64,000 bases of DNA from NCBI GenBank assembly GCA_030142905.1, contig JASJOG010000298.1, positions 124,001-188,000 of the forward strand, given 5' to 3'. Below are positions 1-10,119 of this stretch, in pieces. Source of the DNA: Heliopora coerulea. Lineage: Eukaryota; Cnidaria; Anthozoa; Scleralcyonacea; Helioporidae. The notes beneath the pieces are model-generated. The model searched no databases. It was given only the letters and a program-made list of their open reading frames with translations, and was not told the origin of the DNA. Within the stretch, counting starts at the first letter, position 1. Every line of letters begins with the position of its first letter. The position numbers and the translations under genes were made by a program.

Positions 1-1200
1 TGTTGTGTTGTTTATATGTTCATTTTTTCGGCGGTGACCATCTCGGGATTCCGGACCTACTTCTAGCCAATCTACGTTGATCTACCACGTCTCGTGTATG
101 AAACTTACGACAACATTTCTGCAAGGCTTTCTCCACGTTGACTTTCACTTTACTATATGAAGTGGTTTACTCACCGCCTATGACCTTAAAAACACGAACA
201 TGCTCTAGATCCGCATTCCATTGGATTTCGCTCATTCAAACTGCAAAAAGAACATGAAAACAAAGAAAATTCCATGCATGGAATTCTAAAGAAAGGAATC
301 GAGGTTCAACAGACGGGCGTTAGAAGAGTTGCAGAGTAAAAGATTGTTTCTGATTTTCCTCTTTTGTGGGCTCTTTGTGGAGCAAAGAGATTTTATAATT
401 TCTATTGAACAGTAGATTTACTTGGCCAATTTTAAGTGTCCTCTTCATGGGAAACTCGTTGAAGGACTTTGTCGCCAAACCACTTATAAAGAACAATTGT
501 TGTTATGTAATCAACGTTCCAGGGTAGACGCAGGCACAAAAGTCGATGTTTCACAACTTATACCTCCAGTGAAAATGATAAACTAAACTTTGAATGGTTC
601 CGTGAACTACGTCCAAATCAAGCGCGATTTCGTACTTATACATCCCGGTTATTTACCATTTCTTTCCTTTTTTTTTCATGACATACTTGTGAAACCAAAC
701 CCGAAATCTGTCTTGACGTGCAAATGCCCACGCTTTACGAGGATGACACGTGCATTAAGGTGAAAGGACGCAAACCATACACTTTTGTTTGCTGCAGTCA
801 AGCCTGCTGTAATCATGGTTTGAAGTCTCCAGCTTCCCCGACAGAGACGTTCTTTGTCTCAAGTGCCTTAAATCTAATGAAGGGCAAATCCCAGAGTGAT
901 TACAAAACAGTTCAGTTCCAAGAATATGCCATAAAAGGCGTCTTATTTTACATTCTTGTAAGCATATCAATTCGCTCCTCCCAAACTAGTTTGTGAGGAA
1001 AAATACCTCTGGATCGCCCGCACAACAACGAGGCCAGAGGCGCTAATAGATGTTCTCATAAAAGAACATGGACTTCTTTCTGTTCCGATAGGTCCTTTAC
1101 CTTCGATAACGCCAGACGATTTCACGCGCCATACGAAGACTCCCGTGCCAAAACGAGTTCATTGAGGCTCTATTCGTAAACAAAACTTATGTTTTTGATC
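1..1200. other. no gene recognised
   Basis: I see no supported gene here. Short open frames around 718-996 occur on both strands with no promoter, splice or family signal. Confidence 0.4.
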
Positions 1201-1339
1201 TCTCTGATTATTTTAGGGCTTTCAAAAATTCAACGTAGTTAACTATATCTGTCAAAATTATCGCGACATTTGAAGGCTCTCACAAAATTTTAACGACTCA
1301 AGTATGCAAGGAGGAGGATATGAAACTATAATAAAGGTG

Positions 1340-1438
1340 ACTGATTGATTGATTGACTGAATGATTGATTGATTGATTGAGTGAGTGAGTGAGTGAGTGA
1401 GTGAGTGAGTGAGTGAGTGAGTGAGTGAGTGAGTGATT
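1340..1438. repeat. TGAT/TGAG tetranucleotide microsatellite
   Basis: TGAT units give way to about 14 uninterrupted GTGA units. Open frames on the reverse strand through it (THSL repeats) are low-complexity artefacts. Confidence 0.95.
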
Positions 1439-1518
1439 GAACGATCGGGTATTCCAGCCCAATGTCTCATGAGCGATTAGCTGTGGCTATGGCTCTTCTG
1501 ATATAGAAATTAAAAATC

Positions 1519-1633
1519 TATATAAACGCAGTGCTTCAACCAACCAAACGTTCACTCACGACGGACTGTCAACAAAAAAATCCAGTTTTGTAAATCTTAT
1601 ATCAGTGTTATGTTCCTGCTTGTGGGGTTTTGA
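1519..1633 (+). pseudogene. decayed upstream copy of the small gene at 2397
   Basis: A TATATAAA box at 1519-1526, a 5' leader and an ATG at 1610 align with the promoter, leader and start of the gene at 2397. The TATA-to-ATG distance is 91 bases here and 90 there, and the leaders share ACTGTCAAC / GACCGTCAAC and TTTTGTAAATC / CTTGTAAATC. The reading frame stops after seven codons (M-F-L-L-V-G-F), so this copy is broken. A third copy at about 1985-2045 has lost both its TATA box and its start. Confidence 0.6.
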
Positions 1634-2306
1634 AAACTTTTCGTGGTTATTGGTTAACTATACTTCTCAAATTTATCGCGAAACTGCACGGCCCTCAGTA
1701 AATTTTAACGACTCAAATATATAAGGAAGAGGATGTGAAACTGTGATAAAGTTGACTTGTTCACAAGTTTGTCATGAGCATAACCATAGCAACATACCCA
1801 AGAACACTTGACACTTCAGTTTGCAGTCAACTGAACTCATTCTATCGACTTCAGAAACCTTGATACTGAAATTAACAAAACTGCCCATGAAGTACCTCAT
1901 AGGCTAGCGTATGTCAATTATGTTTATGCTTATGTCGAATGTGTGAACCAAGCTTTAGCTGTAAGTGTGACTCTTCTCCTGATGTGGAAAGTTAAAATCT
2001 ACATAAAATGCAGTGCTTCAACTGAAACCTGGCTCACACTAAGCGACATAATAAAATAACCACAGGGTCAAGCGAAAGCGAATAACCTGCCGCTTCTGTC
2101 GATATGTCGACAGTGCGAACGGAGACGACATATATGGAGTACAATGACATGGAAATAACGACAAAAGGGGAAAAAAAATTGATCTTTTCTTTTTGTTGTT
2201 ACGTCCAAGTTCTTGTATTGTTAGTGAGAACTGGGTCAAACGGAACATAATTTTACCATATTAGAGCATATACAATGTATATGCCCTAATATGGTAAGCC
2301 AAGACC

Positions 2307-2315
2307 TATATAAAG
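2307..2315 (+). promoter_or_regulatory. TATA box (TATATAAAG) of the 2397 gene
   Basis: TATATAAAG lies 90 bases before the ATG at 2397. The spacing is the same in the decayed copy at 1519. Confidence 0.65.
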
Positions 2316-2396
2316 CGTAGTTTTCCAAGTGACCAAACATTCCCTCACACGATTGACCGTCAACAAACAACGTAGTCTTGTAAATCGTTCATCGCT

Positions 2397-2801
2397 ATGA
2401 TTGTCCTGTTTTGGATGGCCTGTAGGATTGTCTGTACATGGCAAAGTTACCGCAAAACGGCAGAAGCGTCGGAAAACAGCGACGACTCACATACACAAAG
2501 CCGAAATTGTAGTGGAGTTGATGAATCCGAGAAATTGTTTAACGAAGGTAAATTAAGAAATATCAGATTGTGACAATTTTTTGGGGAGAAATTTACTATG
2601 CCAATTCGTGAAAATGAAAGACGAAAGTATCTGTACATCTTGCTCCTTGGAGTGGCACCGATTCTTTTTTTAAGTTCAGCTGTTGCTAATGTCAGAACAT
2701 CTGATGTACCGTTGCAAATAACATTTTATGAAACTGACAAACTTAAACTTTAGCTTACAAACCCCTGTCTATATTTTCTAGGCATAAACAGCATTTTGTG
2801 A
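2397..2801 (+). CDS. small predicted secreted or membrane peptide, two exons (set 2)
   Basis: Exon 1 is 2397-2547 and exon 2 is 2782-2801. The donor is G|GTAAAT in phase 1. The acceptor is a pyrimidine-rich TATTTTCTAG. The product is 56 residues: a hydrophobic start (MIVLFWMACRIVCTW), then an S/E/D/K-rich stretch with two basic residues near position 19, ending G-I-N-S-I-L. It aligns without gaps to the exon at 10852 over W-x3-R-x5-S-E-N-x-D-x-S, and its donor has the same phase. The hydrophobic segment contains an Arg, so signal-peptide status is uncertain. Reading through the donor also gives a short tail (GKLRNIRL), so splicing itself is not proven. I do not recognise the family. The start is fixed by the TATA box and by the tandem promoter copies upstream. 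Confidence 0.5.
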
Positions 2802-2847
2802 AGTTGGAAAGTTAGGAGAAAATATATGTTCATCCATTATCATTGAA

Positions 2848-2853
2848 AATAAA
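2848..2853 (+). terminator. poly(A) signal AATAAA
   Basis: AATAAA lies 47 bases after the predicted stop at 2801 and is the closest signal to the small gene. A further AATAAATAAA run is near 3043. Confidence 0.5.
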
Positions 2854-3832
2854 AGTATAACTGGACTTGGAGATACGGTGTGGTCAAGTGAAGTACAGCT
2901 CAAGATTTATGAACGATTAGTCGTTCTATTTAGCTGTTTCAAGAATATTTCTATTAGCCATTCTAATTCAAGACTATTAGGTTACTCCATATATCGGAAT
3001 TAAATACAGTTGTATGTATGTAAATATGTGTATGTAATTAATAATAAATAAATTTAAAAATGAAACGTTGCTGTGAGATTATATTCATACCACCCGGATA
3101 GGTATAAAGACAGCTTTAACGAGTCAAGTTATCGTGTTAAGCGTAGATGACGTTAGTCTCTTTCACCAGCCTACATGTATAACATTCCAGTAAATAACAA
3201 AATAAGTGTTCGACAGCTTTTCTGCTGTAAGAGATATTTTAACGACGAATATTCGTTTATTGAGTCTGCAATTGAGAACACGTTGTATGGTGAAAGAACG
3301 TCCTTGAATTCTACAGTGACACTTCAGCTACAAGTCATGGGACTGCAGTGGAACTATTAAGAGACATCACAAATAAGTAAGGACCCACTCACAAAGTACG
3401 AATCATCTCACATCTATGTTGATCTTGGTGTTTGAAATGTCGTGTTAACCTATACGATGTTCATATAAAACAGACTCTTGTAACCGTGGTGTGTCCAGAG
3501 GGAAACAAGCGGGCGGGTGGGTCACCGTTGGTCAAAAAGACATAGATAGTGCGAGGTGAGGAAAATTTCATATTCTTATACTCTTTAATTTGCCTCTAAC
3601 GTTTCTCCAGCGAGCTTTGTAGCCACTTCCAGACAGTGACAGGGTTCTATCGTTCCAAGGAAAACTGCAATTCCTCCATCCGGACGTATTTTCTTCGTAT
3701 TTGAGCGAATTTAGTTGATCACACTTGTGAAAAGTGGGAAGCCGAACCCCCTCCATTCCCCTCCCCATGGCCTTGTCATTGTATTCTTTATTTCATAATT
3801 GTGGGCACACAATTATGGAATATGACGCTACG

Positions 3833-3881
3833 TTTGCCACTTCAATGAAAATTTGATGTTATTGTCCCTTAAGTTCCAAAT
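3833..3881 (-). mobile_element. short Penelope-like element fragment
   Basis: This run of about 48 bases (TTGCCACTTCAATGAAAATT onward) matches 7193-7240, inside the GIY-YIG reading frame of the minus-strand Penelope remnant, with about one or two differences. It directly abuts the inverted-repeat element at 3890. Confidence 0.7.
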
Positions 3882-3889
3882 ATGACTTA

Positions 3890-4399
3890 CGCTACGTTTA
3901 CACTACGGCAAAAATATTCGGATTCAAAAAGTATTCGGATTCATACTCAAAATGTATTCAGATTCGTTGGCCGTTTACACAGCGAAAAGTGTCCGGGTAA
4001 GTTGCATGTTCGTGTTAATCACGCAAACGGTGCTTTCTTATCTAAGAATGGATGTAAACCTCACAAATCGTATTGAAAGTAACCTGAGACAACCAAATAT
4101 AATTTCTTTCCATTCTTCGTTTACTACAGCCCCTGATAAAAAAGTTACCCTACCATTGCTAACTTCGGCTGTTATACAAAAAAAATGCGATGAAAATTTA
4201 TCTGGAGTTATAGCTCTCCGGATTCAAAGTATCAAGATTCTTTTCCGGATTCATTTTTATCCGGATTTGTGTGCAATCTGAAGACTTTTTATGGCGAATT
4301 CGTTACTTAAGTGTAAACGGCTACTTTGAATCCGAAGAAAAAGTCTCCGGATTTCCTTCGAATGCGGGGAAATTTGTGTGCTCTTCTGTAAACGTAGCC
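3890..4399. mobile_element. 510-bp inverted-repeat element (MITE) with TTA target duplication
   Basis: The left end CGCTACGTTTACACTACG and right end CTGTAAACGTAGCC are inverted, and the element is flanked by TTA at 3887-3889 and 4400-4402. The interior is rich in CGGATTC words in both orientations (CCGGATT/AATCCGG). No transposase frame is present, so it is non-autonomous. A TTA/TAA 3-bp duplication fits PIF/Harbinger-type elements; that assignment is inference. Confidence 0.8.
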
Positions 4400-4870
4400 T
4401 TAAGCTAATATAGTGTACTCAAATTGTGTACGCATTATTTACCAACATGAGAAAGGATCAAGGAAGACGTTGAATGATACATCAATATAACTTGAAAGAC
4501 AATCGTAATTATCCCTTTGTTTTTCGGAAGGCCGGTGCATGGAGATCAGGCCTTGAGGCTATAAGGGTTGCCATACAGAATTTTTTTCGACTCTGAGTTT
4601 AACCGGAACATATTTTACAAGAACTACTTCCTGAAAAGAGACAAAGGCTTTTAAGAGATCGAGAACATCCGTTTATTCTTCCAAAAGTTACAACTGAAAA
4701 ATTTAAACGATCTTTTTTAAATAAATGTCTTTCTAACCACTTTTATGAATAATGATGTAAATATAATGGTTCGGTTACGATTTTAACGATAGTTTTTCTT
4801 TTACTTTTGTAATATTAATTATCAATACTTATAAAGTAACACGTATGCTGTGTCTCCATTTGTAAAAGAC

Positions 4871-4871
<1 letters not shown>

Positions 4872-4913
<42 letters not shown>

Positions 4914-4950
4914 GACCTCATTGGCTCGTATGAGCTGACTTTCCTCAATA
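4872..4950 (+). repeat. (TAA)n microsatellite plus 40-bp repeat, possible retroelement tail
   Basis: About 13 TAA units precede CGACCTCATTGGCTCGTATG and GAGCTGACTTTCCTCAATA, followed by more TAA. The same 40-bp block ends at 5453 and is also followed by an A-rich tail. This resembles 3' ends of non-LTR elements carrying simple-repeat tails. Confidence 0.65.
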
Positions 4951-5414
4951 ATAATAATAAGTAACCTCACCTAAGGTGTTGGCAAACCTTCACTGCTAGC
5001 CCAAGGACTAGTAAATCCTTCTGACTGTCCTGATGTCCTTTACCTTAAATGGTTGAGTGAGCCCAGGACACTTACGTGTCTGAAAGGAACTCTCCTAGTC
5101 TAAGAACAAAGTAGATCACATTATCCAACTTCAGCTATTGGACTGGCATCTAGCTTGCCCTAATTGGTCGGCTTTGCGGAACAGACCGTTAGAATAGGCT
5201 GAGAGGAAGTGTGATGGTTATTGAGGAAGTTTCATGATTTGTAGGTGCAAAGCACCAGCCCTTGACCATCGGCCCAACCAACGGAATTGTGTATGTGAGA
5301 CTGTGGTGTAAAATGGCATTAACTATTCACAATGTTTTTCACTTTGTGATTGCCATACCACTATAATTTATGGGACATGTGCCCACTTTGGCATAATATG
5401 GCAATTTCGGCTAA

Positions 5415-5462
5415 ACGACCTCATTGGCTCGTATGAGCTGACTTTCCTCAATAAAAATAAAA
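5415..5462 (+). repeat. second copy of the 40-bp block with A-rich tail
   Basis: Identical over about 39 bases to 4911-4949, followed by AATAAAAATAAAAAG. The intervening 4950-5410 holds no open frame that I recognise. Confidence 0.7.
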
Positions 5463-5593
5463 AGTTCTGAAATTCTGAATAGGCTGCTTACAATCATGTT
5501 TTATGTTTTGCAACATATTAGCTACAACCCTACATTAAAATGTTAAATGACTAAAAAGTTAATGACTAAGACTTTAAGTTAGTAAATTACTCC

Positions 5594-5896
5594 TTGATAG
5601 TGAAACATGATATGGACTGCAATAGCAGGTTTGTCATATACGTTCTAACTTTGAGTTTCGTGGGATGTGAAGAAAATTATATTGGTGAATCCAAGATCAA
5701 ATTTCGCAAAAGGATGACTCTACATCAACAAGATATCAGGGATAGCAAGTACCGTATACTATTGGCCAGTACACACATTGCACAATGCGCGCGAAACAAA
5801 GAAACAAACTTTGCTGTTTTTCCTTTCGATAAAATGACTACGGAAGACGATTATACACGCAGGGCAAAGGAAGAATTTTTTTATCAAGAAGTTTAA
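5594..5896 (+). pseudogene. Penelope-like element, GIY-YIG endonuclease domain remnant
   Basis: The 100-residue frame carries a GIY-YIG nuclease signature: V-I-Y-V-L-T near residue 15, N-Y-I-G-E-S near residue 28, the conserved Arg in F-R-K-R-M, and the Glu in R-A-K-E-E-F-F. In Penelope-like retroelements this domain follows the reverse transcriptase. No RT is present upstream, so the copy is 5'-truncated. The expected ending (a K-F-K-P-like tail) continues in another frame just before the stop, so a frameshift is likely near 5880. A hammerhead motif lies about 100 bases downstream, as expected for the element's terminal repeat. It belongs to a different subfamily from the copies at 7098 and 46285. 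Confidence 0.75.
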
Positions 5897-5999
5897 ACCC
5901 AATATGAATTCAAATTAGAAGAATAATCACTCAAATTAAAATAATAATCACTAATAATTATTTAATAAAACCGTATTAATGACGTCACAGGCAAACTAA

Positions 6000-6069
6000 G
6001 ATTGTAAATAGCCTGACGAGTCACGATAAAAAGTGGTGAAACGCGTTGTTGAAATAAATATATACAATC
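6000..6069 (+). ncRNA. hammerhead ribozyme of a Penelope-like element
   Basis: The conserved core is complete: CTGACGA at 6013-6019 and GAAA at 6038-6041. Stem II is 6020-6024 with 6033-6037 (two wobble pairs). Stem III is the minimal ACGCGT of 6041-6046, followed by H17 = T at 6047. Stem I starts at 6048 with four pairs (two of them wobble), and after an internal loop GATTGTA (6000-6006) pairs perfectly with TACAATC (6063-6069). This is a type I hammerhead with a very short stem III, the form known from Penelope-like elements. Predicted cleavage is after 6047. Confidence 0.75.
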
Positions 6070-6119
6070 GAACTACAAAGTTGTTATTACGAGTTTATTT
6101 TATACATACATATATATAT

Positions 6120-6440
6120 ATCAATGATGTTATTGTGGTAGCTTGGTAGATTATGATGTTCTTAATACGTACGCTCTCAAGCTATTCTCTCAGAAAAACT
6201 TTTCTGAGTCCCTGACGGGAATCGAACCCGTAACCTTCTGATCGCAGACTGGCAAGTACATATGTCTACCATCCATACGAACCAGTTCACAAATGTAACC
6301 TTCGCTCACCATCTGAGTCTGTGTAGCTCAATGGTTAGAGCATCTCAACGGCGATCAGAAGGTTACGGGTTCGATTCCCGTCAGGGACTCAGAAAAGTTT
6401 TTCTGAGAGAATAGCTTGAGAGCGTACGTATAAAGAACAT
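6120..6440. mobile_element. tRNA-derived palindromic element
   Basis: Arms at 6156-6245 and 6351-6440 are inverted copies, 90 bp each and nearly identical. Each contains the T-arm half of a tRNA-like sequence (GGGTTCGATTCCCGTCAGGGAC) plus the AGAAAAGTTTTTCT palindrome. Only the right side has the tRNA 5' half. A related fragment lies at 20205-20288 in reverse order, including the GGTAGCTT outer segment, which puts the element boundary near 6120. Confidence 0.75.
6317..6388 (+). pseudogene. tRNA-like sequence inside the palindromic element
   Basis: Box A-like TAGCTCAATGGTTAGAG and box B-like GGTTCGATTCC are present, and the T-stem ACGGG/CCCGT is perfect. The acceptor (GTCTGTG against CAGGGAC) has mismatches, the anticodon stem is imperfect and U33 is missing (loop ACGGCGA). 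This looks like a pol III promoter relic rather than a working tRNA gene. Confidence 0.6.
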
Positions 6441-6500
6441 TATATATATATATATATATACGTATATGTATAAATATTTATATATACGTATATGTAATAT
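6441..6500. repeat. AT dinucleotide and ATACGTATAT repeat
   Basis: TATATA runs and two copies of TATATACGTATATGTA. Further TA runs lie at 6719-6736 and 6796-6814. Confidence 0.8.
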
Positions 6501-6504
6501 TTAA

Positions 6505-6800
6505 AAACCGAGCAGGAGTGCTTTATCGGGATTTAAAACACGAGGCGATAGCCGAGTGTTTTAGACACGATAAAGCACGAACTGCGAGTTTTTTAAATGT
6601 CTTATGAAATTCACCTCTTAATGTGAATTTCATAAGAAGAAAGTTTGGAAATTTATCGTTCGTAAGCAGAAAAAATCGAACTTCTTCTTCACGTATAAAG
6701 GCACATGTATCTTAATCACATATATATATATATATCCGACAGGCTTATGATTTTCTTTTGTCTTTTCCTCATAAATTTTTAATGAATTTTATAAATATAT
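6505..6800. repeat. dispersed 290-bp repeat, copy 1
   Basis: Begins with CGAGCAGGAGTGCTTTATCG, includes a hairpin with CGATAAAGCACG, and ends with TGATTTTCTTTTGTCTTTTC plus an ATGAATTTTATAA-like tail. Copy 2 is at 42321-42607 with the same order of blocks. I do not recognise the element class. Confidence 0.75.
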
Positions 6801-6883
6801 ATATATATATATATTTAAAAATTCATGATGAAAATACAAAAGAAAATTATACCTGGTAAGGTAAACTTGGGTTACTTCATAAA

Positions 6884-6945
6884 GATTTACTACAAATTTG
6901 TTTCGTATGGCAAGCTGAGCCTGCCACACTCGTCAGGTAGTAATC
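6884..6945 (-). ncRNA. hammerhead ribozyme of a Penelope-like element
   Basis: On the minus strand the core is CTGACGA (6930-6936) and GAAA (6901-6904). Stem II is eight pairs, GTGTGGCA against TGCCATAC. Stem III is ACAAA/TTTGT with no loop, and H17 = A. Stem I pairs GTA with TAC, has a 2-base bulge, then AATC with GATT. It lies about 150 bases downstream of the minus-strand GIY-YIG frame at 7098-7529, where the terminal repeat of that element is expected. Confidence 0.75.
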
Positions 6946-7097
6946 GCGTGTGATATAGTTGCCTAGGAGACTTTATAGTGTCTATAGAGGTTACGTCATG
7001 CAATAAAAATGCGGGGTGAATCAACAAATATTACAGAGCAAGTGCTTTTTCCTATGTGTACAAGTTGTGATTAGTTCGTTTCTGTAATTTAGTGAGC

Positions 7098-7529
7098 TTA
7101 GCTCAGGATGGCAGATGATAAGGAATTTTTCATGCAAACATAAATTACATTTTTTGTGCTGCTAGAATACGCTTTACACCGTCTGATAATTTGCCACTTC
7201 AATGAAAATTTGATGTTATTGCCCCTTAAGTTCCAAATGTATTTGCTTAGGGCCGTGTTATTTCTCTGAGTCGGGTTTCTAAAGGAGCTCGTGTGATTGT
7301 TATATCGGGACTTGAAGGTGCCTTCAGTGATACCGATGTAGGTCTCAACTTTGCTGTTGTCTTCTCTCTTTACCGTAGCTTGGTATACGACTCTGTCTGT
7401 TATGCATTTTCCGTCTAGCGGGCAGGATTCTTTATGGCGGCAGTTGCAACTGGTGGTAAACGTCTTGATAATAAATTTTGGTGCCGAGTACTTTGACATT
7501 TCATATGCAGTGGGCAAGAGGACAGGCAT
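7098..7529 (-). pseudogene. Penelope-like element, GIY-YIG endonuclease domain remnant
   Basis: This 143-residue minus-strand frame has a Cys-rich lead (C-N-C-R-H-K-E-S-C-P-L-D-G-K-C), then V-V-Y-Q-A-T-V, Y-I-G-I-T-E-G, F-K-S-R-Y-N-N-H and L-S-K-Y-I-W. This is the order of a GIY-YIG nuclease domain of the type found at the C-terminus of Penelope-like retroelements. The catalytic Arg is present. The frame is lost in its last part (after S-S-S-T-K-N), so the conserved C-terminal Glu region is damaged. No reverse transcriptase remains upstream. A hammerhead lies just downstream on the same strand. Confidence 0.8.
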
Positions 7530-7559
7530 TGCTCTCAGGTAAAGTGGTTTCCGTGAACA

Positions 7560-8990
7560 GATTTTCTTAAAATTTATACAGGAAAATTTGACTTATTGAT
7601 TGCGGATATTATAATACGGATTAATGCTAAAGAGTAATTCAGACTATGTTCACCCGATAGCGCACGAAACGGAACCGTAACAAAATCGAATGAGATAGGC
7701 TTTGCGTTCTCAAGATACCGGCGTAAAATGTCGTGGAATCGCAATCGTAACTGTAGTAATTTGAATCCTTAATCCTAAATGGAACGACATGAATCCGTTG
7801 TGGAATGACAGCTTGTCCGGCATCATGTAAACACCTTGTTATTCAGGCCAAGATTGCATATTGCGCTTGAAACATGTATTGAAGACTCTGACACACTATA
7901 GTCCGTCTGTCAGGAACGTGTTGTGACGTTACAACTGTTAACAAAAACCCAAATCAAAAGTTGACTGCGGTTCCTCTGCTGATTCTCTTACTTCAGCCTG
8001 TCGCATGTGCAGAATGTTCTGATTTACGTTTAATTACACGTGTACTCTCTACTGATTGGTTCGAACCGATTTAAATTCAATTCAGTCATTCAGACTAAAA
8101 TTACGATTAATTCTAAAATTTATGTAATTACCATATGAGAGATACTGAGCGTGTGCGTGTTTTGTACTAACCCCTCCGCGCAAAGAAAATTTAAAAGCTT
8201 GACTAAGGTGATAAAAATCCTAAATCCGCCACTGTTATTTATTGCTCCTCTTCTTAACATGTTATGTGAGTCGATAGTGACTGTAGAAAACACATTGAAG
8301 ATTACTATAAACGACATTTTCCTTGGATTTTACGTGTGTTTGTGCTGTTTGTGTTCCTTGTCTTTTTCTTTTCCCCATCCCGAGTGCAGGTGCTTATGTG
8401 TAAAAATCCAGCGGTCTACTCTTACATTAACCAGTAAATAACTTCATGTTAGGTGCACATAATGGTTCAGTCGATCTCTCATCACACTCATTTCTTTGAT
8501 GCTAATTGGTCCCATTTTTGGCAGTTCAAATATAGAAATGGCAGGCCATAATTTATTTGACCTGCCAAAAAAATATTGAAATGTCAGGCCATGATTTTTT
8601 TCTATTTCGAGCCCTTTATATATACATATATTTATTATATGGCTGAGTTCGCTATCCGGTCCATACGAAAAATCACGCATGCTGATTGGCTGCCTAGCCG
8701 TGCAATACGTTTTTCGTACAGACCAGCTAGTTTCGGCGGGAAAATTTCCGAGTTGATTTGAAGAAAAACAAACCAGATTCTGATACGTTTTACTGAAGGT
8801 TTACAAAAACAAACTTCGAACAACGAAGTTAAATCTTCTCAACGATAATTTGAAGCAAAAAACTAGATAGATAGATGCAAAAAACCACGAAGCAATAGGT
8901 TAAAACGAGCAAGTAAACCTAAGCCGCTAACTCACGAACACAAAGCTTCGTTAAAAGGACTGAAGAAAGGAGTCAAAAGCCATATAATAA
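7560..8990. other. no gene recognised
   Basis: Only short overlapping frames. The stretch 8690-8735 (TGCCTAGCCGTGCAATACG ... GTACAGACC) resembles 52396-52440, so it is probably an old repeat. Confidence 0.4.
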
Positions 8991-8994
8991 ACTC

Positions 8995-9132
8995 ATTAAC
9001 CTCGTTTATTCGGTCTGTACGGGAAAGTATTTGCCCTCGGTCTCTTTCGCACAGATCTCGTTCCTTCGTCGCTCGGTCTTTACGAAAACCTCAGGCAAAT
9101 ACTTTCCCGTACAGACCTCGCACTCGGTTAAT
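8995..9132. repeat. inverted repeat with 24-bp perfect arms
   Basis: GGTCTGTACGGGAAAGTATT with TGCC (9012-9035) pairs exactly with 9094-9117. Weaker outer arms (ATTAACC / GGTTAAT) extend to 8995 and 9132. Small foldback element. Confidence 0.8.
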
Positions 9133-9840
9133 AAGTAATCAATATACATACATATACACATACAATCAAAATACATACACGTCTTTATTTATAGAGCGTA
9201 GCACAAAATAGAACGCAAATATTTTTGATTTTAATTGTGATTCCCGAGAGGTCATTTATCTTACCACCTGTAGAAAGTGTGAAGAGCAATATGTTGCGAG
9301 CACAAATATTTTTCATTTTAATTGTGATTCCCAAGAGGTAATTCATCTTACCGCTTGTAGAAAGTGCGAAGAGCAATATGTTGCGAGCACAATTACTTCC
9401 TTTCGTACTAGTTTTGATAATCAATTAAAACTCTTTACTTTATTATAATTCTTCAACGTTTCGGGGTTCTACTTCTCTGATACTAACAACAATCTACTGT
9501 TCGTGAACACACCTCGTTATTGTTACATAAAGTACCACAGCTTTTGAATTCCGCCTTTCTGATGTAATTCACAAACGCCCTCACAAACAGATCTCGCACA
9601 AAAATATAGCAAAACGTCTTGCTTAAGATCGACAGCATAAATGTTGCCTTATTTGGTTGAAAACCAGCAAAGTGCTTCCTCAATAGGATTATTTGCATGT
9701 TTTGGAGAGTCTTCAGGATTTTCTCTACATGACACCGCGATCACGAAATATTAGGAGTATACATATATATATATATACATTTTTACAAGAGTATTTGCTC
9801 AATTCCTTGTTCATTATTCAAGTGGTAACAGCACAACACC

Positions 9841-10115
9841 TCATGAAGTAATATACCATGCACACAAGGAGGAGTGGCTGACTTGATTTCCACACAACGA
9901 AGAGTTGAAGAACGAGGCTACAGCCGAGTTTTCTAACCATCTTTCAGGTGTTTCGAAATAAGATCAAATACAACTTTCGAGTGTATGATACAGCTTTTGA
10001 AAAGAATCCATATTTAGAGCGAGAATCGAGTTTAAAGTTGTTAACGTTTTGTGCTAATTAAGATCACATTTCGAAACTGCGTCTCGGACCGGCACTGATT
10101 TTCTTTGTGTTTTCT
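9841..10115. repeat. diverged dispersed repeat, copy 1
   Basis: Blocks such as CACACAAGGAGG, AACGAGGCTACAGCCGAG, AATTAAGATCACATTTCGAA and GATTTTCTTTG recur in the same order at 23131-23330. Confidence 0.55.
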
Positions 10116-10119
10116 TCAT

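Larger units (their letters stand above)
1241..2045 (+). repeat. diverged tandem duplication, period about 414 bp
   Basis: The stretch around 1241-1341 (ending in a run with TTTTAACGACTCAA and a GA-rich tail) recurs at 1655-1755. The TATA-bearing stretch at 1500-1560 recurs at 1985-2040 with the shared words GCAGTGCTTCAAC. The first unit is lengthened by a TGAT/TGAG microsatellite. A third, better preserved copy of the promoter part lies at 2290-2400, directly in front of a small gene. Unit 2 also carries, near 1915-1955, a fragment like the right end of the inverted-repeat element at 30357-30616. Confidence 0.75.

Noticed and set aside
6317..6388. Functional tRNA gene
   Set aside because: Acceptor and anticodon stems are mismatched, U33 is missing, and it is part of a palindromic repeat.
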